In this document: one piece after another, positions 45,836 through 55,209 of the stretch
Position numbering within the stretch: the stretch's first letter is position 1
How the letters are laid out: the number at the start of each line of letters is the position of its first letter
DNA from: Stieleria sp. JC731
Lineage (GTDB): Bacteria; Planctomycetota; Planctomycetia; Pirellulales; Pirellulaceae
Assembly: GCF_020966635.1 (NCBI RefSeq)
Contig: NZ_JAJKFQ010000005.1
Coordinates: forward strand, 832,481-896,480
Direction: 5' to 3'
DNA: 64,000 bases
Notes under the pieces: model-generated
Told to the model about the DNA's origin: nothing
Seen by the model: the letters and a program-made list of their open reading frames with translations, nothing else
Databases searched by the model: none
Made by a program: the position numbers and the translations under genes

Positions 45836-46371
45836 TATTCGAGACCTTTCAATTCGTCGATCGAAGCTTGGATGGAGCTTTTCAGGCGATCATATTCGCC
45901 CGCCGTGTCGGCTTCTTCGGGGGCATCGTGCAGGGTCGCATCGACAGCGGTAAAGTCATTGATCAAAGACTTGATCGCTTTGTCAGCCGTCGTTTTCTTG
46001 TCGGAGTCTTCCATTTTGGCAACCATTTCTTCGGCCGCGATCAAGACTTCACCGACGTGATGCAAAGGATCGTGGGCTCCGGCGGCATCTGCATTTTTCA
46101 GGTGCTCAGCGATGTCCGCATTCAGTTCGGTAATCTCGGCCAACGCTTCATCGATTGATTTGAAGTCGTGGCTGTGGTCGTCGTCATGATCGTGACCGCT
46201 GTGATCGTGATCGCCATGGTCATGCCCGTCGTGATCGTGATCGTCGTGGCTGTGTTCGCCTTCGCCGCTTTCGCTAACGGTGGTCGTCGAGGGTTGGCTG
46301 CAGCCGGGTAGCAGCGCGAAGGTCATGGTGGCAAGTAAGCCGAATCCGAATGCAAAGTGGCGTTTGTTCAT
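45835..46371 (-). CDS. Lipoprotein with His/Asp-rich tract, possible metal-binding
   Basis: The 178-residue protein has a signal peptide and lipobox (ATMTFALLPGC, Cys ~24). A ~40-residue run of alternating His, Asp and Gly follows (residues ~40-70, HDDHDHDGHDHGDHDHSG). The C-terminal ~110 residues are helical and hydrophilic with a HDPLHHVGEVLIAAEEM segment. The tract resembles Zn/Ni/Cu chelating regions of metal transporters and chaperones. No transporter gene is next to it. It is the first gene of a two-gene lipoprotein operon. Confidence 0.85.
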   Translation of the reverse strand: MNKRHFAFGFGLLATMTFALLPGCSQPSTTTVSESGEGEHSHDDHDHDGHDHGDHDHSGHDHDDDHSHDFKSIDEALAEITELNADIAEHLKNADAAGAHDPLHHVGEVLIAAEEMVAKMEDSDKKTTADKAIKSLINDFTAVDATLHDAPEEADTAGEYDRLKSSIQASIDELKGLE

Positions 46372-46430
46372 CGATGAACCTGAGAATTTTGGGGTGGGGA
46401 ATCCGTGATGGCCTGAGATCTAGCAGGCCG

Positions 46431-46500
46431 AACAGCCTGTTGTTTTCCTGTTGTCGCCCTCCACTGCGTGCAGGTAGCGTTTTTTCCCCGCTGGGATTTT
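46431..46500 (+). repeat. Dispersed ~65-bp intergenic repeat, copy C
   Basis: AACAGCCTGTTGTTTTCCTG, then TTGTCGCCCTCCACTGCGTG and CAGGTAGCGTTTTTTCCCC, align with copies A and B. The central CAC-TGC-GTG keeps the small palindrome although its bases differ, which is compatible with a conserved hairpin. Confidence 0.7.
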
Positions 46501-46646
46501 GTCGTCCAAGGCGACTTTGCGAGGGATCAATCCTGGAAATCAACAGGTCGCTAAAGTATCGGCAATCAGCGCGGAAGTCTGGTGACCAGTCAAAACCGCC
46601 GCACCAATCGAGACCATGGTTTGTATGACCATGGCTTCATTGTACG

Positions 46647-46675
46647 GCAAGCGAACGCCAACGGTTCGCTTGCCA
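46647..46675. terminator. GC-rich hairpin downstream of typA
   Basis: A perfect 11-bp stem (GGCAAGCGAAC at 46647-46657 pairing with 46665-46675) with a 7-nt loop lies ~105 bp past the typA stop. There is no T-run, so intrinsic termination is uncertain. Confidence 0.45.
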
Positions 46676-46780
46676 GTGCGTGTCAGTTTACCTGTCGCCT
46701 TTGTCGGATCTCAGAATTGCTGTCGGCTGTCGGAATTGCCTATCCGAATTGACTGGCTCTAGCAGAGGCCAGCGATGGCG

Positions 46781-48640
46781 CTACTTTGCGGCGCGGCTTT
46801 CGCGTCGTCGGTCTGATTCTTTCAGCAAAATCTTGCGAAGACGGATGTTTTCCGGTGTGACCTCAACCCACTCGTCTTCCTCGATATATTCCAGGGCCAT
46901 TTCGAGCGACATGTCACGTGGTGGTTTCAGCACAACGTTTTCGTCGCTACCGGACGCACGCATGTTGGTCAGTTTCTTTTCCTTGCACGGATTGATCGTG
47001 ATGTCGTTGTCACGAGAGTTTTCGCCAACGATCATGCCTTCGTAAACGTCGACACCGGCTCCGACAAAGAACTCGCCGCGATCTTGGAGTCCGAAAAGTG
47101 CGAACGGCATCGTTTTGCCGCTGACCATCGAAATCATGGCGCCGTTGGAGCGATGGGGAACATCCGCCTCCAGTGGGCGGTAGCTTTCGAAGCGGTGGTG
47201 GATTACTGCGGTTCCGCGTGTCGCGTTTAGCAATCGCGTACGCAAGCCGATTAGGCCTCGCGATGGGATTGTGAATCGAAGCAGGCTGTATTCGCCGCGT
47301 TGCTTCATTTCTTCCAACGCACCTCGGCGCAGTCCGACCAGTTCCATCACCGGGCCCATGGCATCGGTGGGAACTTCGACGCGAAGCGATTCGAAGGGTT
47401 CGTGCAGTTTGCCGTCGATTTCGCGATTGATCACGCGGGGTTTTCCGATGCTCAGCTCGTAGCCTTCGCGACGCATCGTTTCGATCAGAACGGCCAGGTG
47501 CAAAACGCCTCGTCCTTTGACAGCATAGGCTTCGGTGCCAGGAATCATTTCGACTCGCAGGGCGACGTTGCGTTCGAGTTCTTTCTCGAGGCGGCCTTTG
47601 ATTTGCCGCGTGGTGACGTATTTGCCCTCGCGTCCGGCAAGCGGCGACGAGTTGACGGCGAAGACCATTTCCAGGGTCGGTTCGTCGACAGCCAGTCGTT
47701 TGTAGGGGTTGTTGGCGTCAACCATGCTGACGGTATCGCCGATTTCAACGTTTTCCAAGCCTTCCAATGCGACGATGTCACCGGCTTGTGCTGATTCGGT
47801 TTTGGTTCGGCCAAGTTTGTCGAACGTATAAAGCCCGGCAATCTTCTGTTTGACGACTTTGTCTTTTTGGTGCAGTTCGATGGTCTGGCCTGCGGTGATT
47901 CCGCCCGCACCGATCCGTCCGACCGCGATCCGTCCGACATATTCGCTCCAGTCGAGCGTTGTTACCATCATGCGTAGCGGTGAATCGGCGTCGATCTCGG
48001 GACCGGGCAAGTGGTCAACGAGCAGGTCCAGCAGCGGACGCATGTCATTGCTGGGGGTGTCGGGGTCGTTCGTCGCGAATCCGCTTTTTGCGCTGGCAAA
48101 GACGTAGGCAACCGAATCGAGCTGGTCTTCACCACCCAGTTCAGCGAGCAGTTCGAGAGCTTCGTCAAGAGCTTCCGCGGTACGCGCGTCCGGACGGTCA
48201 ATCTTGTTGACGACAATGATGGGTTTGACGCCCGCAGCGAGTGCTTTTTCCAAAACGTAGCGAGTCTGGGGCATCGGGCCTTCAGCGGCATCGACCAAGA
48301 CCAGACAGCCGTCGGCCATTTGAACGACACGTTCAACTTCGCCACCGAAATCCGCGTGACCGGGAGTATCGATCAAATTGATTTTCACATCGCGGTAGCT
48401 GATCGCAATGTTTTTCGAAAGGATCGTGATCCCCCGTTCGCGTTCCAGGTCATTGGAATCCAGGATTCGCTCTTCTTTCAGCTCCGCATCTCTAAACTGA
48501 CCGCTCTGCTTCAGCAGGCAATCGACGAGGGTCGTCTTGCCGTGGTCAACGTGGGCGATGATGACGACATTCCGAATATCGAGGCGTCGTTCGGATCCGC
48601 CGTTCTGTTCGGAAACTGCAAGTGGTTCGGACTGAGACAA
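46781..48640 (-). CDS. typA: Ribosome-associated GTPase TypA/BipA
   Basis: The 619-residue translational GTPase has G1 AHVDHGKTTLVD, G2 RGITILSKN, G3 DTPGHADFGGEVERV and G4 NKIDRPDAR. Domains II, III and V follow, and the BipA-specific C-terminal domain carries SRGLIGLRTRLLNATRGTAV. Full family length. It acts in ribosome assembly and stress adaptation, for example cold. It is monocistronic and divergent from the nqr operon. Confidence 0.97.
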   Translation of the reverse strand: MSQSEPLAVSEQNGGSERRLDIRNVVIIAHVDHGKTTLVDCLLKQSGQFRDAELKEERILDSNDLERERGITILSKNIAISYRDVKINLIDTPGHADFGGEVERVVQMADGCLVLVDAAEGPMPQTRYVLEKALAAGVKPIIVVNKIDRPDARTAEALDEALELLAELGGEDQLDSVAYVFASAKSGFATNDPDTPSNDMRPLLDLLVDHLPGPEIDADSPLRMMVTTLDWSEYVGRIAVGRIGAGGITAGQTIELHQKDKVVKQKIAGLYTFDKLGRTKTESAQAGDIVALEGLENVEIGDTVSMVDANNPYKRLAVDEPTLEMVFAVNSSPLAGREGKYVTTRQIKGRLEKELERNVALRVEMIPGTEAYAVKGRGVLHLAVLIETMRREGYELSIGKPRVINREIDGKLHEPFESLRVEVPTDAMGPVMELVGLRRGALEEMKQRGEYSLLRFTIPSRGLIGLRTRLLNATRGTAVIHHRFESYRPLEADVPHRSNGAMISMVSGKTMPFALFGLQDRGEFFVGAGVDVYEGMIVGENSRDNDITINPCKEKKLTNMRASGSDENVVLKPPRDMSLEMALEYIEEDEWVEVTPENIRLRKILLKESDRRRESRAAK

Positions 48641-48852
48641 GGTAACTGAAACGTGTTAGTGAAGACTGGGGGCCGATGACGAAGAGTGCATTGGCTTAGC
48701 AATTACCGCGTATCAGATCAATTACACACCTAGGGATAAACGACGAGATGTTGCAAAACTTGCTCTTGTGCAAGATCGCATCGCTAACCCGGATGCACAG
48801 GGGACATGCGGTCCCTAAGCCAACAGTTTTAAGTCACAGAGAAACTACATCT

Positions 48853-48862
48853 GGCACGTGCC
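48853..48862. promoter_or_regulatory. 10-bp palindrome GGCACGTGCC in the typA-nqrA divergent region
   Basis: Perfect self-complementary sequence between the divergent typA and nqrA genes. The adjacent CTTTGCG superficially resembles a -24/-12 promoter, but the spacing is 2 bp too long. It could be an operator; there is no further support. Confidence 0.3.
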
Positions 48863-48922
48863 CTTTGCGTGCGCACTAAAGAGTTGTAATATTCCGCACA
48901 GCAACCTTGTGAAGCGTCCTGC

Positions 48923-48949
48923 AAGCCCGTGATTTGTTATCGCGGGCTT
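48923..48949 (+). promoter_or_regulatory. Hairpin upstream of nqrA (attenuator or terminator-like)
   Basis: An 11-bp stem (AAGCCCGTGAT 48923-48933 with 48939-48949, one G-T wobble) and loop TTGTT, followed by only TTT in total. It lies 13 bp before the CRP-like palindrome and ~100 bp before nqrA, so it may belong to the nqr leader or end a short upstream transcript. Confidence 0.5.
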
Positions 48950-48961
48950 TGACAAGGATCG

Positions 48962-48985
48962 ACTTTGTGAAAATTATCACAAAGT
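48962..48985. promoter_or_regulatory. CRP/FNR-family operator-like palindrome upstream of nqrA
   Basis: Two perfectly inverted 9-bp arms (ACTTTGTGA at 48962-48970 and 48977-48985) are separated by AAATTA. The core TGTGA-N6-TCACA equals the CRP consensus half-sites. Its centre is ~77 bp before the nqrA start codon. No CRP-family gene is in the window. It could also fold as a leader hairpin. Confidence 0.6.
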
Positions 48986-49050
48986 TCGGCGTATCTACGT
49001 GACGCGGCACCCATCGCCGGATGCACAACCCACCGCTCTTCCCTAGCCAT

Positions 49051-50400
49051 ATGATCACGATCAAAGAGGGACTGGATCTTCCGATTCTCGGCAATCCCGC
49101 CCAGCACATTGAAGTTGCCAAGCCTGTTAAGCAGGTCGCATTACTTGGCGACGATTACATCGGAATGAAGCCAACGATGTTGGTCGCTCCCGGTGACAAG
49201 GTAAAACTCGGTCAACCTCTGTTTACAGATAAGAAAACAGAGGGCGTGACCTTCACGTCGCCCGCGGCCGGTACGGTTGCGGACGTTGTTCGTGGTAAAA
49301 AACGAAAGTTCGAAGCAATCGTCATTGACGTTGACCCGTCGGCTGGCGAATCCGATTGCGTCAAGTTTGACGTCGGTGATTTGGATTCGATGACCAAGGA
49401 GTCATTGACCAGTTTGCTGACCGAAAGTGGTCTATGGACTTCGATGCGGACTCGTCCATTCGGCAAAGTCCCAGTCCCAGGGACGACTCCGAGTTCGATC
49501 TTCGTTCAAGCGATTGATACCAATCCATTGGCGGCCTGCCCCGCGACTGCGATGGCGGATCGAAAAGATCAGTTTATCGTTGGCCTTCGTGCGTTGACCA
49601 AGTTGACCGAAGGCACCGTACATGTGTGCAAAGCACCTGGCTCGGAGATACCCGGTGACGGTGTTGCGGGAGTCCAGGCGACCGAATTCGCCGGTCCACA
49701 CCCGGCCGGTTTGGTCGGAACACATATCCACGAACTCGATCCGGTTGGCCCAACCAAGACCGTTTGGTACTTGGGTTACCAAGACGTGATCGCGATCGGT
49801 GCATTGATTAGTACCAGCAAGTTGGATGTCCGACGAGTGATCTCTTTGGCCGGTCCGGTGGTCGGTAAGCCACGCCTGCTGGAAACCCGCATCGGGGCAT
49901 CGGTCACCGAACTGATCGACGGTGAATACGACAGCAGTATCAAAATTCGCCCGATTTCAGGATCGGTCCTGCAAGGTCACGTTGCCGATGGGCTGCACGC
50001 ATTCTTGGGACGTTTCCACACTCAAGTTTCTGTCTTAGAAGAAGGTGATGAACGTGAATTCCTAGGCTGGCAAATGCCTGGGTTTGACAAGTTCAGCACT
50101 ACCAAGGTCTTTGCTTCGGCGATGCTGCCTGGCAAAAAGTTTGCCTTCACCACCTCGACCGGTGGCAGTGAGCGTGCCATGGTTCCACTGGGGACCTACG
50201 AAAAGGTGATGCCGCTGGACATCTTGCCAACGCAGCTTTTGCGGGCATTGATCTGTCGCGATACCGATCAGGCACAACAACTCGGTGCCTTGGAACTTGA
50301 AGAAGAAGATTTGGCTTTGTGCACGTTCGTTTGTCCCGGGAAGTACGAGTACGGATCTCTGCTTCGCGAAAACCTGACAACGATCGAACGCGAAGGTTAA
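49051..50400 (+). CDS. nqrA: Na+-translocating NADH:quinone reductase subunit A
   Basis: The 449-residue peripheral subunit of Na+-NQR starts with the family hallmark [16 protein letters not shown]. It continues with a biotinyl-lipoyl-like fold ([18 protein letters not shown]). The C-terminal part ([16 protein letters not shown]) is typical. Ten codons upstream (ATG 49021) remain in frame but precede the hallmark. NqrA binds quinone-site partners on the cytoplasmic side. First gene of nqrABCDEF-apbE/nqrM, 101 bp before nqrB. Confidence 0.95.
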   Translation: MITIKEGLDLPILGNPAQHIEVAKPVKQVALLGDDYIGMKPTMLVAPGDKVKLGQPLFTDKKTEGVTFTSPAAGTVADVVRGKKRKFEAIVIDVDPSAGESDCVKFDVGDLDSMTKESLTSLLTESGLWTSMRTRPFGKVPVPGTTPSSIFVQAIDTNPLAACPATAMADRKDQFIVGLRALTKLTEGTVHVCKAPGSEIPGDGVAGVQATEFAGPHPAGLVGTHIHELDPVGPTKTVWYLGYQDVIAIGALISTSKLDVRRVISLAGPVVGKPRLLETRIGASVTELIDGEYDSSIKIRPISGSVLQGHVADGLHAFLGRFHTQVSVLEEGDEREFLGWQMPGFDKFSTTKVFASAMLPGKKFAFTTSTGGSERAMVPLGTYEKVMPLDILPTQLLRALICRDTDQAQQLGALELEEEDLALCTFVCPGKYEYGSLLRENLTTIEREG

Positions 50401-50501
50401 CCCATATAGCGATTGGCGCTAGCCGCCATCGATTCGAGCAATTTGATTTCGGCAATTCTGAATCGATTCAATCATCCGAAATTTTTGGACACTGATAACC
50501 A

Positions 50502-51800
50502 ATGAAAGCACTTCGCGATGCTCTGGACAAAGTCCATCCGCTCTTTGCTAAGGGCGGACCGCTGCAGATCGCGTATCCAATGTACGAGGCGCTTGACACG
50601 TTCTTGTACACACCGGGCGAAGTCGCGCATGGCAAAACGCACGTGCGGGACAATATCGATCTGAAGCGAATGATGATTACCGTGGTCATGGCACTCGTGC
50701 CAGCGACCTTATTCGGAATGTGGAATGTTGGTTACCAAGCCAACTTGGCAGTACAGCATGCCGCCGAAGCTGGAGAGCTTTACCAGGGCGGGATGTACTT
50801 TGATTTCCACCACTGGTTGGGATTTGCCAACGATCCCGGCAATATCACCGATTGCTTCTTCCTGGGGGCGATTCACTTTCTGCCGATGTACATCGTTTGT
50901 ATGTTCGTCGGGGGACATGTCGAGTTGGTCTTTAGTGTTCTGCGCGGACACGAGATCAACGAAGGCTTCTTGGTGACCGGTTTGTTGTTTCCGCTGACCT
51001 TGCCAGCTTCGATTCCGTTGTGGCAAGTCGCCGTGGGGATCGCCTTTGGCGTCATCGTTGCCAAAGAGGTCTTTGGCGGTACAGGCAGGAACTTCCTGAA
51101 CGTGGCGTTGACCAGTCGGGCATTCCTGTACTTTGCATACGCAGGTCAAATCAGCGGTGACAAAGTTTGGACCGCCGTTGATGGGTTCAGCGGTGCGACC
51201 GCCCTTGGTCAAATGGCTGCTGCGACACCAGATCCGAGTGGCGAAACTAACGCAGCGATTGAGTCATTGCAAAGCGTCAGCTACGCAATCGGCCAAGCCG
51301 ATCCTGTGACCTGGACCGACCCGATCACCTTGAGCAGCGCTTTCTTGGGAACCATTCAAGGTTGCGTCGGCGAAACGAGCACGTTGATGTGCATCATCGG
51401 TGCCGCAATCCTGATCGGAACCGGAATCGGTTCGTGGAAAATCATGGCGGGTGTTTTGGCCGGCGTCGCAGGAACCGCGTTGTTCTTGAACGGTGTCAGC
51501 GGACACACCAACCCCATGATGGATGTGCCGTTCTACTGGCACTACGTCGTCGGCGGTTTAGCGTTTGGTTTGGTCTTCATGGCGACTGACCCGGTCAGTG
51601 CTTCGATGACTGAAACTGGTAAATGGATATATGGCGGTTTGATCGGGTTCATGACGGTGCTGATTCGTTGCATCAACCCGGCGTTCCCCGAAGGCATCAT
51701 GTTGGCGATTTTGTTCGGCAATGTCTTCGCACCGCTGATCGACTACTTCGTTGTCTCGATGAACGTTCGTCGGAGGATGGCCCGTTATGCCGCAACGTGA
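50502..51800 (+). CDS. nqrB: Na+-translocating NADH:quinone reductase subunit B
   Basis: The 432-residue membrane subunit has multiple helices ([37 protein letters not shown]). The covalent FMN attachment motif [10 protein letters not shown] has Thr233 as the predicted phosphoester site for ApbE. Conserved [19 protein letters not shown] and [16 protein letters not shown] are present. NqrB holds riboflavin, the covalent FMN and most of the Na+ channel. Overlaps nqrC by 14 bp. Confidence 0.97.
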   Translation: MKALRDALDKVHPLFAKGGPLQIAYPMYEALDTFLYTPGEVAHGKTHVRDNIDLKRMMITVVMALVPATLFGMWNVGYQANLAVQHAAEAGELYQGGMYFDFHHWLGFANDPGNITDCFFLGAIHFLPMYIVCMFVGGHVELVFSVLRGHEINEGFLVTGLLFPLTLPASIPLWQVAVGIAFGVIVAKEVFGGTGRNFLNVALTSRAFLYFAYAGQISGDKVWTAVDGFSGATALGQMAAATPDPSGETNAAIESLQSVSYAIGQADPVTWTDPITLSSAFLGTIQGCVGETSTLMCIIGAAILIGTGIGSWKIMAGVLAGVAGTALFLNGVSGHTNPMMDVPFYWHYVVGGLAFGLVFMATDPVSASMTETGKWIYGGLIGFMTVLIRCINPAFPEGIMLAILFGNVFAPLIDYFVVSMNVRRRMARYAAT

Positions 51801-52605
51801 TTCATTGGTAGGTACCCTGCTGACCGCGACAGTACTTTGCGTGGTCTGCTCCGCCGTCGTTAGCGTCGCCGCGGTAGGCCTACGGAATAAGCAGGAAGAA
51901 AATAAGGTTTTGGACCGTCAGAAGAACATTCTTGACGCGACCGGGTTGGCTCGTGGCGAGTACGGCTTGCCGGCTGCCCAGCTTTCCAAAGAACAGATTG
52001 ATGAATTGACCGGTTGGATCAGTGAAAAGCTGGTCGACTTGGAAACCGGTGAATACGTCACCGACATGGATCCCGCTAAGTACGATCCCCGTGAAGCGGC
52101 TGAAAAGAAAGACAGCAGCGTCGAGATCAAGGACGTCAAGTACGATCCCGGTGTCGACCGCCGCGAGAAAATCGCCAAGGTTTACTTGGTTAAAAAGCCC
52201 GGTTCGGAGGGAGAGTTCCAGCAGATCGTTTTGCCTGTCTACGGCAAGGGATTGTGGTCCACGTTGTACGGCTTTTTGGCAATGAAGAGCGACCTGCAAA
52301 CCATTCAAGGTTTGACGTTCTACCAGCATGCCGAAACACCAGGTCTTGGTGGCGAGGTCGACAACCCAGCGTGGAAAGCACAATGGGAAGGCCAACAGCT
52401 GTATGACGAAAACGGTGAACCTGCGGCCCTGGTCGCCAAAGGCCCAGCCCCTTCGGGAAGCGTCTACGCGGTCGATGGTTTGTCGGGTGCGACTATCACC
52501 AGCCGTGGTGTCACGACCCTGCTTCGCTACTGGGGCAGCGATGATGGATACGGCAAATTCATCAAGAACTTGACTGAAAAACAATCCGCAAAGTCGGGAT
52601 CCTAA
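51787..52605 (+). CDS. nqrC: Na+-translocating NADH:quinone reductase subunit C
   Basis: The 272-residue subunit has one N-terminal helix ([22 protein letters not shown]) and an exported domain ending in the second covalent FMN site [13 protein letters not shown], with Thr236 predicted as the attachment residue. GGEVDNPAW and [12 protein letters not shown] motifs are typical of NqrC. GGAGG lies 11 nt before the ATG within nqrB. ApbE, encoded at the end of the operon, should transfer FMN to this site. Confidence 0.97.
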   Translation: MPQRDSLVGTLLTATVLCVVCSAVVSVAAVGLRNKQEENKVLDRQKNILDATGLARGEYGLPAAQLSKEQIDELTGWISEKLVDLETGEYVTDMDPAKYDPREAAEKKDSSVEIKDVKYDPGVDRREKIAKVYLVKKPGSEGEFQQIVLPVYGKGLWSTLYGFLAMKSDLQTIQGLTFYQHAETPGLGGEVDNPAWKAQWEGQQLYDENGEPAALVAKGPAPSGSVYAVDGLSGATITSRGVTTLLRYWGSDDGYGKFIKNLTEKQSAKSGS

Positions 52606-52608
52606 GAC

Positions 52609-53235
52609 ATGGCAGAATCAAAAGCGAAAAAGGTCGTCTTCGATCCGCTGATCGATAACAATCCGATCGCCCTGCAGATCCTAGGAATCTGTAGTGCTCT
52701 TGCGGTAACGACCAAACTGGAAACTTCGATCGTGATGGCGATCGCCGTACTATTGGTTACGGCTTGCAGTAACTTCTGCGTCAGTGCCATCCGCTCATTC
52801 ATCCCCAGCAGCATCCGGATCATTGTGCAAATGACCGTGATCGCTTCCCTGGTAATCGTCGTTGACCAGATCTTGAAAGCCTACCTGTTTGATATCAGCA
52901 AGCAGCTTAGCGTTTTCGTCGGTCTGATCATCACGAACTGTATCGTCATGGGACGCGCCGAAGGCTTCGCGATGAAGAACAAGCCCGGCGTTAGCTTTCT
53001 TGACGGTGTCGGGAACGGCCTGGGTTACGGCCTGGTCCTGTTGTTCGTCGCGGTTTTCCGCGAGGTATTGGGCAGCGGAACCCTGCTCGGCTACACAATC
53101 TTGGAACTGGATCGAAACGGCGGTTGGTACAACCCCAACAACCTGATGCTGTTGCCACCTAGCGCTTTCTTCCTGATCGGATTTCTGATCTGGATCATCC
53201 GCGCCTATAAACCCGAACAAATCGAAGAGGCGTAA
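52609..53235 (+). CDS. nqrD: Na+-translocating NADH:quinone reductase subunit D
   Basis: The 208-residue protein has six predicted helices, with [13 protein letters not shown] and [13 protein letters not shown] as family motifs (shared with RnfE). NqrD and NqrE are inverted homologues that bind the Fe centre between them; the conserved cysteine in [14 protein letters not shown] fits. Three bp after nqrC, 12 bp before nqrE. Confidence 0.97.
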   Translation: MAESKAKKVVFDPLIDNNPIALQILGICSALAVTTKLETSIVMAIAVLLVTACSNFCVSAIRSFIPSSIRIIVQMTVIASLVIVVDQILKAYLFDISKQLSVFVGLIITNCIVMGRAEGFAMKNKPGVSFLDGVGNGLGYGLVLLFVAVFREVLGSGTLLGYTILELDRNGGWYNPNNLMLLPPSAFFLIGFLIWIIRAYKPEQIEEA

Positions 53236-53247
53236 GGGAAACGAACC

Positions 53248-53895
53248 ATGGAAAACGTGATCGAAACTCACCTCAGCATTTTGCTGAAAGCCATCTTCGT
53301 TGAGAACTTGGCACTCGCCTTCTTCCTCGGGATGTGCACGTTTTTGGCGATCAGCAAGAACGTCAAGACGGCAATCGGGCTCGGTATCGCGGTGATCGCG
53401 ATCGAAGCGATTACTGTCCCCGCCAACCAATTGATTTACTCGCTGTTGCTGAAGAAAGGGGCGCTCACTTGGATGAATCAATTTGTCTCGACGGAAACGA
53501 TCGACTTTTCGACGGTCGACCTAAGCTTCCTCGGGTTCATTAGCTTCATCGGTGTGATCGCCGCGATGGTTCAGATCCTGGAAATGTTCTTGGATAAGTT
53601 TGTTCCGTCGCTTTACAACACGCTCGGTATCTTCTTGCCACTGATCACCGTGAACTGCGCGATTTTGGGTGCTTCACTGTTCATGCAGGAACGCAACTAC
53701 AGCTTCGCCGAGTCTTGTACTTATGGGCTGGGCTGTGGAGTGGGTTGGGCGCTGGCCATCGCCGCATTGGCGGGAATCCGCGAAAAAATGAAATACAGCG
53801 ATGTACCACCCCCGCTCCGCGGTTTGGGCATCACATTTATTACGGTTGGTCTAATGGCCCTCGCATTCATGTCGTTCAGCGGCATCCAGCTGTAG
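53248..53895 (+). CDS. nqrE: Na+-translocating NADH:quinone reductase subunit E
   Basis: The 215-residue protein has six helices, with [20 protein letters not shown] (Fe-ligating Cys region) and [18 protein letters not shown] (second conserved Cys). It shares the NqrE/RnfA family pattern throughout. It forms the Fe-containing interface with NqrD and alternates access between the membrane faces. GGGAA lies ~10 nt before the ATG. Confidence 0.97.
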   Translation: MENVIETHLSILLKAIFVENLALAFFLGMCTFLAISKNVKTAIGLGIAVIAIEAITVPANQLIYSLLLKKGALTWMNQFVSTETIDFSTVDLSFLGFISFIGVIAAMVQILEMFLDKFVPSLYNTLGIFLPLITVNCAILGASLFMQERNYSFAESCTYGLGCGVGWALAIAALAGIREKMKYSDVPPPLRGLGITFITVGLMALAFMSFSGIQL

Positions 53896-53951
53896 TGCAT
53901 CGCCAGCCCATTATTGAATCCCTTTAAAATCAATCAGTCAAAGAGACGAAA

Positions 53952-55172
53952 ATGGCCACCATCTTTCTTGGCGTCCTCATGTTCACCGCGGTGGTGGTGG
54001 CACTTGTGGTCGTCATTTTGTTAGCCAAAAAACAACTTGTGGCTTCCGGCCCGGTCAAGATCCTGATCAATGATCAAAAAGAGATCGAGATCCCCGCCGG
54101 CGGTAAGCTTCTCGGTGCACTCGCCGATGCTGGCATCTTCGTGTCCAGCGCTTGCGGTGGTGGTGGTACCTGTGCCCAATGCCGGGTGAAGGTGACCGAG
54201 GGCGGTGGCGAGATTTTGGCAACCGAAAAGGACCATATCAACAAGAAAGAAGCCGCCGAAGGCGATCGTCTTTCTTGCCAGGTCGCAGTCAAACAAGACA
54301 TGGTTGTCGAAGTTCCCGAGGAAGCGTTCGAAACCAAGAAGTGGGAATGCACCGTCAAAAGCAACGACAACGTTGCGACCTTTATTAAAGAGTTCGTGCT
54401 TCAACTTCCCGAAGGCGAAGACGTGAACTTCAAGGCTGGTGGTTACATTCAGATCGAATGTCCTCCACACGTTGCCAACTACAAAGACTTCGCAATCCAA
54501 GAAGAGTATCACGAAGACTGGGATAAGTACGACATTTGGCGTTTCGTTTCAAAGGTCGACGAGCCTGTCATTCGCGCGTATTCGATGGCCAACTATCCGG
54601 GCGAAAAAGGCATCATCATGCTGAACGTCCGTGTTGCGACTCCACCCCCGCGTAACCCTGAATTGCCACCAGGTAAGATGTCCAGTTACATCTTTAATCT
54701 AAAGCCAGGCGACAAAGCGACCATCAGCGGTCCGTACGGTGAATTCTTCATCAAAGACACTGACGCCGAAATGGTTTACATCGGTGGTGGTGCGGGTATG
54801 GCTCCTTTGCGTAGCCATATCTTCGAGCTTTTCAAGCGTCGCAAGACGAACCGAAAGGTGAGCTACTGGTATGGCGGTCGGAGCATGCGAGAACTGTTCT
54901 ACGTCGACCACTTCCGTGAGATCGAAGAGGAATTCCCGAACTTCAAGTTCAACATCGCTCTGTCGGATCCATTGCCAGAAGACAACTGGGACGGCTACCA
55001 AGGTTTCATTCACCAAGTGTTGCTGGAGAATTACCTCAGCAAACACCCAGCTCCCGAAGACATCGAGTACTACATCTGTGGACCGCCGATGATGAACGCG
55101 GCAGTCTTCAAGATGCTTGACGATTTGGGTGTCGAGCCCGAAAACATCATGTACGATGACTTCGGCGGTTAG
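53952..55172 (+). CDS. nqrF: Na+-translocating NADH:quinone reductase subunit F
   Basis: The 406-residue subunit has an N-terminal helix, a 2Fe-2S ferredoxin domain ([17 protein letters not shown] and LSCQVAV supplying the four Cys), an FAD domain ([11 protein letters not shown]) and an NADH domain ([24 protein letters not shown]). It accepts electrons from NADH and passes them to the Fe centre and NqrC. Ends 37 bp before the apbE-nqrM gene. Confidence 0.97.
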   Translation: MATIFLGVLMFTAVVVALVVVILLAKKQLVASGPVKILINDQKEIEIPAGGKLLGALADAGIFVSSACGGGGTCAQCRVKVTEGGGEILATEKDHINKKEAAEGDRLSCQVAVKQDMVVEVPEEAFETKKWECTVKSNDNVATFIKEFVLQLPEGEDVNFKAGGYIQIECPPHVANYKDFAIQEEYHEDWDKYDIWRFVSKVDEPVIRAYSMANYPGEKGIIMLNVRVATPPPRNPELPPGKMSSYIFNLKPGDKATISGPYGEFFIKDTDAEMVYIGGGAGMAPLRSHIFELFKRRKTNRKVSYWYGGRSMRELFYVDHFREIEEEFPNFKFNIALSDPLPEDNWDGYQGFIHQVLLENYLSKHPAPEDIEYYICGPPMMNAAVFKMLDDLGVEPENIMYDDFGG

Positions 55173-55209
55173 GAAACCGAACGTTTCTCCATCTTTAGAT
55201 CACTGTCAT

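Larger units (their letters stand above)
46372..46780. other. Intergenic region with dispersed repeat and hairpins
   Basis: About 409 bp between the His-rich lipoprotein gene and typA, both on the minus strand. It contains dispersed repeat copy C (46431-46500), a small inverted repeat CCATGGT / ACCATGG around 46613-46635, and an 11-bp hairpin (46647-46675). No protein-coding frame was recognised. Confidence 0.55.

Noticed and set aside
48851-48867. Sigma-54 (-24/-12) promoter before nqrA
   Set aside because: GGCAC and TTTGC are present, but the distance between GG and GC is 12 instead of 10 bases.
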